Source: CAYSFW01 sp964620675 (GTDB taxonomy: Bacteria > Pseudomonadota > Gammaproteobacteria > UWMA-0217). Taken from it: a DNA stretch of 64,000 bases. The stretch spans positions 1 to 64,000 of the forward strand of contig CAZUJU010000008.1 in the NCBI GenBank assembly GCA_964620675.1. The letters run 5' to 3'. Within the stretch, counting starts at the first letter, position 1. Every line of letters begins with the position of its first letter. Made by a program: the position numbers and the translations under genes. The notes beneath the pieces are model-generated. The model did no database searches, was not told the DNA's origin, and was given only the letters and a program-made list of their open reading frames with translations. This document shows, piece by piece, positions 51,933 through 61,045 of the stretch.

Positions 51933-52349
51933 ATGAAAAAAGCGATTGGAAAATTGGTTCTGACAGGCGCGTTACTCGCGGTCGCGGGCAGTGCGAATGC
52001 ATGGTGGGGCCCGGGTTGGGGCGGTCCCGGCTGGGGCGGATGGGGTCCCGGAGGCTGGGGCGGTCCGGGCTGGGGTGCGCCCGCATGGGGTGGCCCGGGC
52101 TGGGGCGGTCCAGGTTGGGGCGCGCCGGCTTGGGGGGGGCCGGGCTGGGGCGGCCCAGATTGGGGCGGATACCCGGTATACGGCGGGCATCCGGCGGTTG
52201 GTGAAGGTTTCGGCGATTTCGCCGCCGAGGAGAAAAAGCTCCGTGAGGAGGCTCAAGCCCGTCGCGAGCAAATGATGGAGCAGATGCAGAAGGCGCGCGA
52301 TGAGTGGCAAAAATCGCGCGGCGATCAGCGCCCGCGCGCGGCCGAATAG
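51933..52349 (+). CDS. secreted Gly/Trp-rich protein, sulfur globule family-like
   Basis: 138 residues. Signal peptide about 1-23 (GSANA-WW), then Gly-Trp-Pro repeats (WGGPGWGAPAWGGPGWGG, about residues 24-80), then a charged helical C-terminal region (about 93-132, EEKKLREEAQARREQMMEQM). The opening WW after the signal and the Gly/aromatic repeats resemble the protein at 11646-11987 and annotated sulfur globule family proteins. The coiled-coil tail is an addition that the first protein lacks. Role in the globule envelope is inferred from composition only. Confidence 0.7.
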   Translation: MKKAIGKLVLTGALLAVAGSANAWWGPGWGGPGWGGWGPGGWGGPGWGAPAWGGPGWGGPGWGAPAWGGPGWGGPDWGGYPVYGGHPAVGEGFGDFAAEEKKLREEAQARREQMMEQMQKARDEWQKSRGDQRPRAAE

Positions 52350-52360
52350 CGTTGCCGCGA

Positions 52361-52403
52361 CCATCGACCGGCACGGATTCGCTTGGAACGTGTCGGCCGG
52401 TGG
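52361..52403. terminator. imperfect hairpin between convergent genes
   Basis: CCATCGACCGGCACG can pair with CGTGTCGGCCGGTGG (12 of 15 positions) across a 13-base loop, between the ends of the sulfur globule-like gene and the DUF58 gene. No T-run, so weak as an intrinsic terminator. Confidence 0.35.
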
Positions 52404-52445
52404 CGCGCATCCCGCCGGAAGCGGTGTGCATCGGTGTGCGTTGCA

Positions 52446-53750
52446 TCAGACGCGACGACCCGCCTTCAACGCGAGATAACAGTTCACCAACGCCAGCGTC
52501 AGCTGCTTCGGTGCCACGTCCAGCGTGGCGATATGGCGTGCGCGTAGCGCCTCGATGAGCTGAGCGCGCCGGCGCAGAAACTCCAGCGTTCCGGTCAGGC
52601 GCAAGGCACCCTCAAGGTCATCGACGGGGTCGAGCAATAGGGAATCAATCACGCTTTCACGCACGCAGGCGAGTACTGTGCGGTGGCGACGTTGCAGCAG
52701 TTCCAGCGCCGGGCTCAGTTCGTCCGCCTCCTCCTCGCGCGGGTTGCCGAGCAGGATCACCAGGGCGCGACGGGACTGGCGTCGCAATAGCGTTGTCACG
52801 GCCCCAGAATAATCCGGTGGCGCGAGGGCGGGTTGCAAGTCGTAAACGGCCCGCAGGATTTGATGAAATTGGTTGCGGCCCGAGGCGGGCGCGAGCCATC
52901 GCGCGGGACCCCCAAACGTCGCGAGGCCAACCGCGTCGCCGTGACGCAGGGCAACGTGGGTCAGCATCAACATGGCTTCCAGCGTCTGATCGAAATGGGT
53001 CAACGCGCCGTCGCGCGAGCGCATACGCAGGCCGCAGTCAAGTAAGAACACGATGTGCTGATTACGCGCTTCCTGATACTCGCGCGAGGTAAGTTTGTGT
53101 TGGCGCGAGGTCGCCTTCCAGTCGATCTTGCGCAACGCGTCACCGGGCAGATACTCGCGCAGTTGCAGAAACTCGGTGCCTTCACCGCGCTGTGGTTGAC
53201 GATGGACGCCGAGTTGTCCCAGCCGGTGGGTTGCTGCGAATCGCATGTAGTCCGCAATCGGTTTGAGATTCGGGAAGACTCGCACCGGTGTGTCCGCGCC
53301 GCAACGCAGCGTGCGCTGCCAGAGTCCGAGCGGAGATCCCAGGCGGATCCAGGTGGCTTCGAAACGCTTCGCGCCGCGTACGAGCGGGCGTACCGAATAG
53401 CGCAGCTGTGCAGCGTGTCCAGGTCGTAGTTCCATCCATTGCGATGGGTAACGGACTTCGAAGTCGTCGGGCGGGTGATCGCGGACCTCGAGCGTGAGAC
53501 GACGCGATCCGGGGTTGTGCAGCGCCAGCGTGACTTCTCGCCAGGCGTTGAGCGGGAGTGGATCGTGACAAGTGCGGGAGCAGGTCGGCGACGGTTGACG
53601 CCAAGCCGCGACGGCATCGGCTGAAGCCGCGACGGTCACTAAGCCCAACGCGACCCACCATCCGATCATCGCGTCCGGCCAGAAGCTGGCGGCGAGGCCG
53701 AGCGCGAACAGCAGCGTCAAGGCGCCGAGCAGCCGGCGGGCCGGTCTCAT
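52446..53750 (-). CDS. DUF58 domain protein
   Basis: 434 residues. Two N-terminal membrane spans (about 8-24 and 30-48), a beta-rich middle, the family motif DTPVRVFPNL and REYLPGDALRKIDWKATSRQHKLTSREYQ, then a vWA-like region (IVFLLDCGLRM). DUF58 proteins act with MoxR ATPases in envelope or metal-insertion processes. Four-base overlap with the moxR-like gene upstream on its strand. Last gene of a six-gene operon. Confidence 0.9.
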   Translation of the reverse strand: MRPARRLLGALTLLFALGLAASFWPDAMIGWWVALGLVTVAASADAVAAWRQPSPTCSRTCHDPLPLNAWREVTLALHNPGSRRLTLEVRDHPPDDFEVRYPSQWMELRPGHAAQLRYSVRPLVRGAKRFEATWIRLGSPLGLWQRTLRCGADTPVRVFPNLKPIADYMRFAATHRLGQLGVHRQPQRGEGTEFLQLREYLPGDALRKIDWKATSRQHKLTSREYQEARNQHIVFLLDCGLRMRSRDGALTHFDQTLEAMLMLTHVALRHGDAVGLATFGGPARWLAPASGRNQFHQILRAVYDLQPALAPPDYSGAVTTLLRRQSRRALVILLGNPREEEADELSPALELLQRRHRTVLACVRESVIDSLLLDPVDDLEGALRLTGTLEFLRRRAQLIEALRARHIATLDVAPKQLTLALVNCYLALKAGRRV

Positions 53751-54736
53751 TGCCGCGGCGCGGCGACCTGTTCGATGAGCCGACGCAACAGTTCGTCCAC
53801 GGTTTCACCCTCAAGTTCGAATTCCGGCGCGAGTCCGATGCGGTGGCGCAGCGCCGGCAGGGCCATGTGTTTGACGTCATCGGGTGTGAGGTAGTCGCGC
53901 CCCGCGAGCGCGGCGTGGGCCTTGCCCGCGCGCAGCAGCGCGATGCCCCCGCGCGGCCCGGCGCCGACCCGGATGCCCGGCCAGTCTCGCGTCGCGCGCA
54001 CCAGTCGGACGGCATAGTCGGTCACGGCGGAGTCGACTTGCACGGCCGACACGCCATGTTGCAGGCGCAGCACCCCGTCCGGGGTCAGGCAGGTGCCGAG
54101 GCGGGAAACGTCCAGGGTGTCACCGATCTGGTTCTGGGTTACTTGCGTCAGCATTCGGTGTTCCTCGTCCGCGCTGGGGTAATCCATCATCACTTTCAAC
54201 AAAAAGCGGTCGAGCTGCGCCTCGGGCAACGGATAGGTGCCTTCCTGCTCCAACGGGTTTTGCGTCGCGAGGGTGAGAAACGGGCGCGGAACGGTAAACG
54301 CCTGTCCTTCGATCGTCACTTGTTGCTCCTGCATGACTTCGAGCAAGGCTGATTGGGTTTTCGCCGGCGCGCGGTTGATCTCGTCCGCGAGTAAAACGTG
54401 GGTAAAGACGGGGCCTTTGCGCACCACGAAGCGTTCGGTTTTGAGGTCGTAGATGGCGTGACCGGCCACGTCGCTCGGCATCAGGTCGGGAGTAAACTGG
54501 ATCCGCGCGTGACTGCCGCCGAAGGTGCGTGCCAGCGCCCGCACCAGCAAGGTCTTGCCGATGCCGGGCACCCCCTCGATCAGGACGTGACCGCCCGCCA
54601 GCAAGGCGATCAGCACTTCCTCGATGACGCGGCTCTGGCCGATGATCGCCTTGGCGATTTCCGCCCTGACCGTCTGCATCACGGCGGCGATTTCGGCGGC
54701 CGTGGGCGGTGGTGGATTCGATATCGTTTCGTTCAT
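53747..54736 (-). CDS. MoxR-family AAA+ ATPase
   Basis: 329 residues. Walker A GVPGIGKTLLVRALA, Walker B VLLADEINRAPAKTQSALLEVMQE, sensor 1 LATQNPLEQEGTYPLPEAQLDRF: all characteristic for MoxR. Acts as a chaperone-like ATPase on its vWA/DUF58 partner. Start overlaps the DUF4350 stop (ATGA), and the stop overlaps the DUF58 start. Confidence 0.95.
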   Translation of the reverse strand: MNETISNPPPPTAAEIAAVMQTVRAEIAKAIIGQSRVIEEVLIALLAGGHVLIEGVPGIGKTLLVRALARTFGGSHARIQFTPDLMPSDVAGHAIYDLKTERFVVRKGPVFTHVLLADEINRAPAKTQSALLEVMQEQQVTIEGQAFTVPRPFLTLATQNPLEQEGTYPLPEAQLDRFLLKVMMDYPSADEEHRMLTQVTQNQIGDTLDVSRLGTCLTPDGVLRLQHGVSAVQVDSAVTDYAVRLVRATRDWPGIRVGAGPRGGIALLRAGKAHAALAGRDYLTPDDVKHMALPALRHRIGLAPEFELEGETVDELLRRLIEQVAAPRQ

Positions 54737-55818
54737 GATCCCGTGCGTTGTCGATTGAGTTGGCGTACGTGCGCGGTAAACGCCTGAGGCGTCATCGTCT
54801 CGGCGCGGTCCGCCAACGGCGTGGCGTCATGGTTGACGCGCAGATGTCGCCGCGCACGGCGGTCGACCGCCCATTGCAGTGCGCGCAAAAGCCGCGCGTG
54901 GTCACCCTGACGCCAGTAGACATACGCGCTTGCTTCGAGATGCTGCCGCAATTCACGCCGCACATGATCCGGCGGTGGCCGCAGCGGACCGAACCGCGCG
55001 CCGGCATGCCATGCCCCCGCCGCGGCGAGCAGCATTAAGGCCGCCAGGGCGGCCCAAGCATGCTGCCAGAGCAGCAGCGGTAACGCCGGATAGGCCTCGG
55101 TATGCGCGAGCCAGACGCGAGCGGGCGGTTCGTGTACGCGGTTGACTAGATGCCAAAGCGCGGCTGCGTGCGCGTGGGTGCAAAGCGCGTCATTGTGCAG
55201 GAAGTCGAGGTCCGACAGTACCGTAATGGCGCCCTCGCCGAGCGCGCGATGAACCAGGTGGACGCCGTTGGCATCGGCCAGGATCTCGTCGCCCGCGCGG
55301 TGGCCTGCCAGGGTGTAATAGCCGACAAAGAAGACGTCCAGCTCGTCGGTGCGGCCGCTCCGGGAACGGAACAGATGCGGGTTCGCCGCATCGGGATAGG
55401 CGAGATCGGGGCTAAAGCTCACCTCTAATCCTAGGCGTTCGAGCAGCGGATCGGTGGGAGGTGGCGCATCGCGGTTGCGCTCCGGGGTGACGGCGCGCAG
55501 CACGAGGTGACCGCCGCGCGCGACCCAAGCGAGCAAGTGATCGAGGTGTTCATCGCGCAGGCGTTGACGTTCGGTATCGAGCACCAGCACCGCATTGAGG
55601 TCGAGGTCGCGCGCGACACCGGCCGGCGCAACCCGGGCATCGAATCCCATCTCGACCAGTAAGCGGCGGGCAAAGTACAGCGGGTTTTGGGCTTGTTCGC
55701 CCTCGACCCGCGCGGGCTCGGTCACCTCGCGCAACTCGAACAGGCTGAGGAAGGTGGCCGCGGCGACCAGCGACATGCTTACCACCAGCATGGTCAACAC
55801 CTGCGGGTGCCGCTTCAC
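54733..55818 (-). CDS. DUF4350 domain membrane protein
   Basis: 361 residues. Spans at about 8-28 and 250-272; the extracytoplasmic middle has the Rossmann-like DUF4350 pattern (NPLYFARRLLVEMGFDARV, LVLDTERQRLRDEHLDHLLAWVARGGHLVL, GEGAITVLSDLDFLHND). Usual member of MoxR-DUF58-DUF4129 clusters; molecular function unknown. Overlaps both neighbours by four bases. Confidence 0.85.
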   Translation of the reverse strand: MKRHPQVLTMLVVSMSLVAAATFLSLFELREVTEPARVEGEQAQNPLYFARRLLVEMGFDARVAPAGVARDLDLNAVLVLDTERQRLRDEHLDHLLAWVARGGHLVLRAVTPERNRDAPPPTDPLLERLGLEVSFSPDLAYPDAANPHLFRSRSGRTDELDVFFVGYYTLAGHRAGDEILADANGVHLVHRALGEGAITVLSDLDFLHNDALCTHAHAAALWHLVNRVHEPPARVWLAHTEAYPALPLLLWQHAWAALAALMLLAAAGAWHAGARFGPLRPPPDHVRRELRQHLEASAYVYWRQGDHARLLRALQWAVDRRARRHLRVNHDATPLADRAETMTPQAFTAHVRQLNRQRTGS

Positions 55819-57272
55819 CGATCAGCGCCAAACTGCTGCGCCCAGGCGTGGGCCAAGGCGCGCACCGCGGCGGGATCGGGCGGTCGCGCGGCGTAGGCGG
55901 TCGCGCTCCAGAGCGTCACCAGCCGGGTGAGCAGCGCGGTTTGCGCGGTGCTCAGAACCGGTGTCGCCAGCGCGATCAGCTCGTTTTCGGTAACCCCGGG
56001 TGTAAGCGTGTGATCGCGCCCTAGAAACACGTGCGCCGCGCGATACAACAGGGCGAGCGCTGCACGAGGCTGGCCCTGATCGAGGTGCCGCAGCGCCTCC
56101 CGCGACGGCTCGCCGGCGATCGAACCAGCGGCGGTCACGTATCCGGGCGGCGCCGGCGGTGGAACCGTGGCCGGATCACGCCGCCGCCGCCGGCCGCGAT
56201 GGACCACGAGCGCCGCCAGTGCGATCGCGAGCAGCAGCCACAGCAGCCACTTCAGCCCTTGCGCGAGTGAATGCAGCCATGCGCCGAAGCCCGTGTCGGC
56301 GCCGGTCGCCGAGGTGCCGGGCGCCGAATCGCGCCATTGCCAGACCCAGGTGGTGGTCGCGGTCGGATGGAGCGCTTCGCACAACTCAAGTGCCGCCACG
56401 GTTTGCTGAACCTCCGCTGCGATGCCGGGCGGCGCGGTCGCCGCCACGGTCACATGCGGTGCGGTCAGTGCGAACAAGGCGCCAACGAGTAGGCAGGCCG
56501 GCATCGCGGTACGACTCGCCGCGGCGACACGCCGGCCCAGACGGCGCAGCGCGAGCTCGAGATCCCAGGCCTCAAGGTCGATACGACGCTGCAGGTACAA
56601 CGTGAAACCCGCCGCGACATAGATCGGCTCGATGACGATCACCGCCAGCAAATAAAATACATGACCGACCACCGCGACCCACTGCTGATCGCCAGGCGCG
56701 ATGAACAGCGCCTCCAGCAAACCGATCGGGTCGATACCCTGTGGGGCGAGCAAGGCCGCCAGCAACAGTGGCCCGACGTAGATCGACAATTCAAGGTGGA
56801 CACAGGCCAGCGTGAGCCAGAACGGCGCCGCGCCGATGCGGCGTTTCAGCAGCGCGATGCGTTCGCGTCGTGCCGCGCCGCGCAGACCTTCCAGCTGCCA
56901 CGCCGGAAGTTGAAAACTGCGCGACGGCGAGAGCCGCGCCAGGGTGAGTCCGCGGATGAGTCGGGTATGGCGCAGCAATCCGGGTAGCGCCTTCAGCGTC
57001 GCACCGAGGCTGGGGGCTTCAGCAAATGCGGCGTGACTGATCGCGTGCAGCAACCAGCGATCAAATACGGGTTTGAGCCACCAGAACAACAGGCTCGGCA
57101 AGGCATGCTCGATACCGAAAATGAGCAGCAGGGCGGCGTAGCTGGTGATCGCGAAGGCTACCCAGGGCAGGTAGATCGCGCGCCAATGCGCGCGCGTCAG
57201 GCCCAGACCGAGGTCCATCGCATCCCAGGGATTACGCGGGCGCAGTTCGAGTTGCAGGCGTTCCAGTCGCAT
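55815..57272 (-). CDS. DUF4129 domain multi-span membrane protein
   Basis: 485 residues beginning MRLERLQLELRPRNPWDAMDLG, five bases after the SpoIIM-like stop. About six to seven spans (for example 32-58, 130-155, 175-200, 285-305, 375-395). The C-terminal DUF4129 part has LDQGQPRAALALLYRAAHVFLGR and a final ALAHAWAQQFGADR. A stretch after the second half (SAPGTSATGADTG) is periplasmic. Overlaps the DUF4350 start. Function unknown, part of the MoxR operon. Confidence 0.82.
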   Translation of the reverse strand: MRLERLQLELRPRNPWDAMDLGLGLTRAHWRAIYLPWVAFAITSYAALLLIFGIEHALPSLLFWWLKPVFDRWLLHAISHAAFAEAPSLGATLKALPGLLRHTRLIRGLTLARLSPSRSFQLPAWQLEGLRGAARRERIALLKRRIGAAPFWLTLACVHLELSIYVGPLLLAALLAPQGIDPIGLLEALFIAPGDQQWVAVVGHVFYLLAVIVIEPIYVAAGFTLYLQRRIDLEAWDLELALRRLGRRVAAASRTAMPACLLVGALFALTAPHVTVAATAPPGIAAEVQQTVAALELCEALHPTATTTWVWQWRDSAPGTSATGADTGFGAWLHSLAQGLKWLLWLLLAIALAALVVHRGRRRRRDPATVPPPAPPGYVTAAGSIAGEPSREALRHLDQGQPRAALALLYRAAHVFLGRDHTLTPGVTENELIALATPVLSTAQTALLTRLVTLWSATAYAARPPDPAAVRALAHAWAQQFGADR

Positions 57273-57276
57273 CCCG

Positions 57277-58236
57277 TCAACGCCGTCCGACCCAGCCGAA
57301 GTAACCGAGCAGGACTGCCCAGGACGCGCCACCGACCGCATATTTGAAGGCCGACGGAACCCCAGTATGGGCCGACCAGAACGCCTCGATATACGCCGCA
57401 AGCACGAACAGCAGGGCGGCCCCGTAGACCAGCGGGATTGCGGCGCAGGCGTGTTCGCGCAAGGCATCGCGGCGACGCTGGTGCCCCGGCCGCAGCAGCG
57501 CGACCGCGAGTTTGAACCCGGCCGCGCCCGATAGCACGATCGCCACCAACTCCGGTGCGCTGTGCCCGCTGACGAAACTCCAGAACGGCTGGCCGTGGCC
57601 GATCAGGGTCAGGTGCCCCGCCACCGCGCCGATATACACCGCGTTGACGAGCAGTGACGCCAGCGTACCCAGCCCAAACAGCAAGCCGCCGGCAAAGGTC
57701 TGGAACCCGATGCTGGTGTTGTTGCGGATATAAAACCCAAACATCTGGATATCCGTGGTCGCTTCGCGCGCGCGGCCGATCCGATGTGGGTGATCCGGTG
57801 CGTACATATCCTCGATCGTGGCGACCTGTTCCGGGTCGAGTACGCTGAAGATCAGGTCGGGTTCGATTTTCAGAACTCCGAACGCGAGCGCGAGGGTGCC
57901 AAAAAACACCAGGCTGGCGAGCAGTACCACGCGCCACTCCGCCCGCACACGCCGCGGCAACTCGGCGCCGAAGAAACGCGCTGCAGGTCGCCACGGGGCG
58001 GTCGGGGGTTGGTAAAGATGCTGATGCGCGCGCAACGCCAGCGTTTCAAGGCGCTGAGTGAGCGCCGGGCCATAGCCGCGGGTCCGGGCGAGCGCGAGTT
58101 GGTGGCTCAAGCGCCGATAATCGGCAGGCAAATCGAAACCAGGCGGTGGCGCCGTGCCGTGCCGGATCACATTGAGGCCGGCCTCGAATGCATCCCATTC
58201 GGCGCTGTGTGTGCGCACAAAGCGTGCCGGCGTCAT
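57277..58236 (-). CDS. SpoIIM-like (DUF95) stage II sporulation protein M family
   Basis: 319 residues. N-terminal soluble region (FVRTHSAEWDAFEAGLNVIRHG, LALARTRGYGPALTQRL), then about six spans with the DUF95 pattern FGFYIRNNTSIGFQTFAGGLLFGLGT and HSAPELVAIVLSGAAGFKLA. In non-sporulating Gram-negatives this family accompanies MoxR, DUF58 and RDD genes. Role unknown; the name does not mean sporulation here. Confidence 0.88.
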   Translation of the reverse strand: MTPARFVRTHSAEWDAFEAGLNVIRHGTAPPPGFDLPADYRRLSHQLALARTRGYGPALTQRLETLALRAHQHLYQPPTAPWRPAARFFGAELPRRVRAEWRVVLLASLVFFGTLALAFGVLKIEPDLIFSVLDPEQVATIEDMYAPDHPHRIGRAREATTDIQMFGFYIRNNTSIGFQTFAGGLLFGLGTLASLLVNAVYIGAVAGHLTLIGHGQPFWSFVSGHSAPELVAIVLSGAAGFKLAVALLRPGHQRRRDALREHACAAIPLVYGAALLFVLAAYIEAFWSAHTGVPSAFKYAVGGASWAVLLGYFGWVGRR

Positions 58237-58242
58237 CGCGCG

Positions 58243-58932
58243 TCAACCGCGCCGGCCGTTCAGCCAGTGCGCGAGTGCCAGCAGTTGCGGCGCGGCGGGC
58301 TGGTGCGGGTTCAGCAACGGGGCCGCGAAGCGCGCCAGTTCCTCGGCGCGCTCCGCGGTCAGGGCGGGCCGGCGCTCAGCAAAGGCGAGGACCGTTTCAC
58401 GCTCGCAGGCAGTCAGCGCGGTGGCGGGCGCCACGGCGGGAAGATCGTCATCGAGCGGCGTGGGCGTCGCGACGCTGCGTGGTCGATAGATCACGAGGGT
58501 GCCGGCAACCAGATCGCCGAGGCGCTGGTGCGTGCGCGTGAGCAGCAGACTGCACAGCCCGAGCAGGTAAGTGCCCGGCAGGAGGTCGATCACGCGCACC
58601 AGGTTGCGTAGCATCGATGCGTTCCAGCCGATCGGGGTGCCGTCGTCGTGTACGACGATAAGTCCCAGCAGATGTTTGCCGGGCGTCGCGCCGGACCACA
58701 GGGTTTCGAACAGCACCGGATAGAACCATTCGCCGATGAACAAGACCAACAGGATCAGGCCAAGCCCCAATTCGCCGAGGTAGGACAGCGGCACGAATAT
58801 CAACGCATACAGCAACAGCCGCAGCCACAGGTCAATCAGCCACGCATAGAACCGGGCGAACGGCCCCGCGGTCGCGAGCTCGAAGGTGATCCCTTCAGGG
58901 GTCTCGACCGCGCTACGGTTGTTGAGCGGCAT
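58243..58932 (-). CDS. RDD-family membrane protein
   Basis: 229 residues. Near the start ARFYAWLIDLWLRLLLYALIFVPLSYLGEL is the RDD pattern (Arg, then two Asp-type positions, here A-R-F-Y-A-W-L-I-D), with LWSGATPGKHLLGLIVV as second hallmark. Three spans plus a cytoplasmic tail (VLAFAERRPALTAERAEELAR). First gene of the MoxR operon. The ATG 58932 lies inside the end of apaH (20-base overlap), so the operon may be read through from apaH. Confidence 0.85.
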   Translation of the reverse strand: MPLNNRSAVETPEGITFELATAGPFARFYAWLIDLWLRLLLYALIFVPLSYLGELGLGLILLVLFIGEWFYPVLFETLWSGATPGKHLLGLIVVHDDGTPIGWNASMLRNLVRVIDLLPGTYLLGLCSLLLTRTHQRLGDLVAGTLVIYRPRSVATPTPLDDDLPAVAPATALTACERETVLAFAERRPALTAERAEELARFAAPLLNPHQPAAPQLLALAHWLNGRRG

Positions 58933-59767
58933 GCGCCTCGTGCGGGCGGAGCGCGCCCGCGCAGGGGATTGATAGGCGCTGCGGCTGATGGGCATCGATC
59001 CGGAGCGCGGTCAGCGCTCCACCCCAGACGCAGCCGGTGTCGAGCGCGTAGACGTTGTCGCGGTCGTGAAAGCCCAGGGTCGACCAGTGTCCGAACACGA
59101 TCCGCACCCCCTTGTTGAGGCGCCAGGGGATCTGGTACCACGGCGTGAGGTGCTTGGGCTGCGAACCGGGCAGGAGCTTTTGTTTGAAATCGAGTTGCCC
59201 CGCCGCGTCGCAATAGCGCATCCGGGTCAGGGCGTTGACGCTGTAGCGCAGGCGATCGAGACCGGACAGCGCCGGCGACCAGAGCTGCGGCTTGTTGCCG
59301 TACATCTGGGTCAGGAAGGTGCGGTGGTCGGGTCCGCGCAGGGTCCCCTCAACCTCTCGGGCACAGGACAGTGCGGTGGCGAGATCCCATTGCGGCGGCA
59401 ACCCGGCATGGACCATCGCGATTTCCAGGGCCGGGTCGTAATGTAGCAGCGGAAGGTGACGCAACCAATGCAATAGATCCGCCGCGTCCGGCGCATGCAG
59501 TACCGCGAAAAACGTGTCCTTGGGGCGCGCCGGTTGAATGCCGAGGCTGACCGCGAGCAGGTGCAGATCATGATTGCCGAGCACGGCGACGGCCGCTTTC
59601 CCCAGTTCGCGCACGTAACGCAGGGTATTGAGCGAGTCCGGCCCGCGATTGACGAGATCGCCGACGAACCAAAGGGTATCGACCACAGGGTCGAAATTCA
59701 GGCGTTCGACGAGACGTTGCACGTCGGCGAAACAGCCCTGTACATCACCTATTGCGTAGATGGCCAT
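58913..59767 (-). CDS. apaH: symmetrical diadenosine tetraphosphatase
   Basis: 284 residues. Hydrolyses Ap4A to two ADP. Metallophosphatase motifs GDVQGC, GDLVNRGPDSL, LGNHDLHLL and the two later His positions (MVHAGLPPQW, FGHWSTLG) are intact. Usually follows apaG directly; here 829 bases with repeats lie between them. Ends with a His/Ala-rich tail (ALRPHEAHAAQQP). Confidence 0.95.
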   Translation of the reverse strand: MAIYAIGDVQGCFADVQRLVERLNFDPVVDTLWFVGDLVNRGPDSLNTLRYVRELGKAAVAVLGNHDLHLLAVSLGIQPARPKDTFFAVLHAPDAADLLHWLRHLPLLHYDPALEIAMVHAGLPPQWDLATALSCAREVEGTLRGPDHRTFLTQMYGNKPQLWSPALSGLDRLRYSVNALTRMRYCDAAGQLDFKQKLLPGSQPKHLTPWYQIPWRLNKGVRIVFGHWSTLGFHDRDNVYALDTGCVWGGALTALRIDAHQPQRLSIPCAGALRPHEAHAAQQP

Positions 59768-59848
59768 GTGCGCGGCGCGAAGAAAGAGTTGAAACGATTG
59801 CCAAGAGTGTCACAGGCGGCACGGCGCGGCTACCCATTGTGGTGGACG

Positions 59849-60165
59849 ATAAACCTAGATTCCTCGGTTGACCGCTCGTTTGGGTACGTAACGTGCTGTA
59901 TACGCGAAAACACTGTGCTGAAATCGGCTACACCTTCCGGGTGCACACGCTACGTGCCCGAGTGCACGGCCTTCGGGGCGCATGGCTGCGTTGCAACTCC
60001 TTGGAATGGAACAACCATTCCGCGTCGTTGCGCGTTGCGAATACCCTCCATGACATTCGCCCTTCGGGCCAGCCTGCGGCGGTCCAAATCCGCTCCTGGC
60101 GGATTTGTTCCCTGCACCTCGAATGCCGCCCACTCGGGCACGTCCAACCGAGGATTTTAGGATAA
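59849..60165. mobile_element. MITE-like element M1, copy 2
   Basis: About 317 bases. Left terminus CCTAGATTCCTCGGTTG (59854-59870) is identical to copy 1; the right terminus in reverse reads CCTAAAATCCTCGGTTG. The first 200 bases match copy 1 at 14472-14717 with few changes, including GGAATGG-AACAA-CCATTCC. Near the right end it holds about 65 extra bases (with CAAATCCGCTCC and GGCGGATTTG, themselves inverted). It lies in the spacer separating apaG and apaH. Confidence 0.75.
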
Positions 60166-60354
60166 AAAAAGTTTTGGCGGCATTACGGTGGAATTCGCGA
60201 TCGAGGCGCGCCTCGGGGCGGCGGTTGAATCTCCACGCGGAGGCGGGTAAGGACGAAATACGCGGGCGGAGCGAATGTAGCCCAAAGGAATGGACGCGAC
60301 GCCTATCGCGAGCGAACCCGGTCATCCGGCAGGCTTGGCCGCGACGTCCAAGAC

Positions 60355-60511
60355 AACTCTCATGGCGAGGACGCCGCCCCGGAGGATGCAAGCTGTTCCG
60401 GGCCCGGGCAGGCGGGGATCGTCGTGAACCCGACCTTGGGGGCGCGACCGACGCTTCCAGCTATCCAACCCGGAGCGGCATCCCCTGAGAATCGAGTATC
60501 TCACCGTTAAC
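60355..60511. repeat. intergenic repeat R2, copy 2
   Basis: About 157 bases matching 5110-5282 from ACTCTCATGGCGAGGACGCC to CGTTAAC, more diverged, with its internal inverted repeat partly lost. The 190 bases between M1 copy 2 and this element contain a perfect 14-base palindrome CGAGGCGCGCCTCG (60202-60215) and no gene. Confidence 0.7.
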
Positions 60512-60596
60512 AGGCAAGAAAGTCGCGCGCGGCGCACTGCGGTGCGCGATCAATGGCGCGCGGATGCGCATTGCGTGGCGGCGTAAACGCGAGGAC

Positions 60597-60980
60597 TCAA
60601 TGCAGTTTTTGCGGCACGCAGAGCGTGAACGGGCTGATCTCGGCGTCGAAACTCTCGCCGTTGTCGGCCACCATCTGGTAGCTCCCCTGCATCACGCCGT
60701 AAGGGGTTTCGAGCATGGTACCGCTGGTGTACTGAAAGCCCTCGCCCGGTTTGAGGTAGGGCTGTTCACCGACGACTCCGGCGCCGCGTACTTCTTGTAC
60801 CTTGCCGTTGGCGTCGGTGATCACCCAGTGCCGGGTGAGAAGTTTGGCGGGGAGATCGCCGCGATTTTCGATCGTCACGGTGTAGGCGAAAATATAGCGA
60901 TCGCTATCCGGATCGGACTCCGTCGAGAGATAGGCCGTATCCACACGCACCGCAATCTCGTGGGGAAGTTTTTCTTGCAT
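60597..60980 (-). CDS. apaG: Co2+/Mg2+ efflux-associated protein ApaG
   Basis: 127 residues, a single fibronectin III-like domain: RYIFAYTVTIENRGDLPAKLLTRHWVITDANG, GVVGEQPYLKPGEGFQYTSGTMLETPYGVMQGSYQM. Length and sequence match ApaG; function is not well defined. ATG 60980 chosen because family sequence begins there (MQEKLPHEIAVRV). About 65 bases after rsmA, the normal order. Confidence 0.95.
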   Translation of the reverse strand: MQEKLPHEIAVRVDTAYLSTESDPDSDRYIFAYTVTIENRGDLPAKLLTRHWVITDANGKVQEVRGAGVVGEQPYLKPGEGFQYTSGTMLETPYGVMQGSYQMVADNGESFDAEISPFTLCVPQKLH

Positions 60981-61045
60981 GTCGTTTCGACCGGGTTGGT
61001 TGAGCACTGGATAGAGTATGTAAAAAAAACCGACCGAAGGTAAGT

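Noticed and set aside
57277..58236. Sporulation capacity inferred from the SpoIIM-like gene
   Set aside because: Only a family name; no other sporulation gene is present and the operon context is the MoxR cluster.
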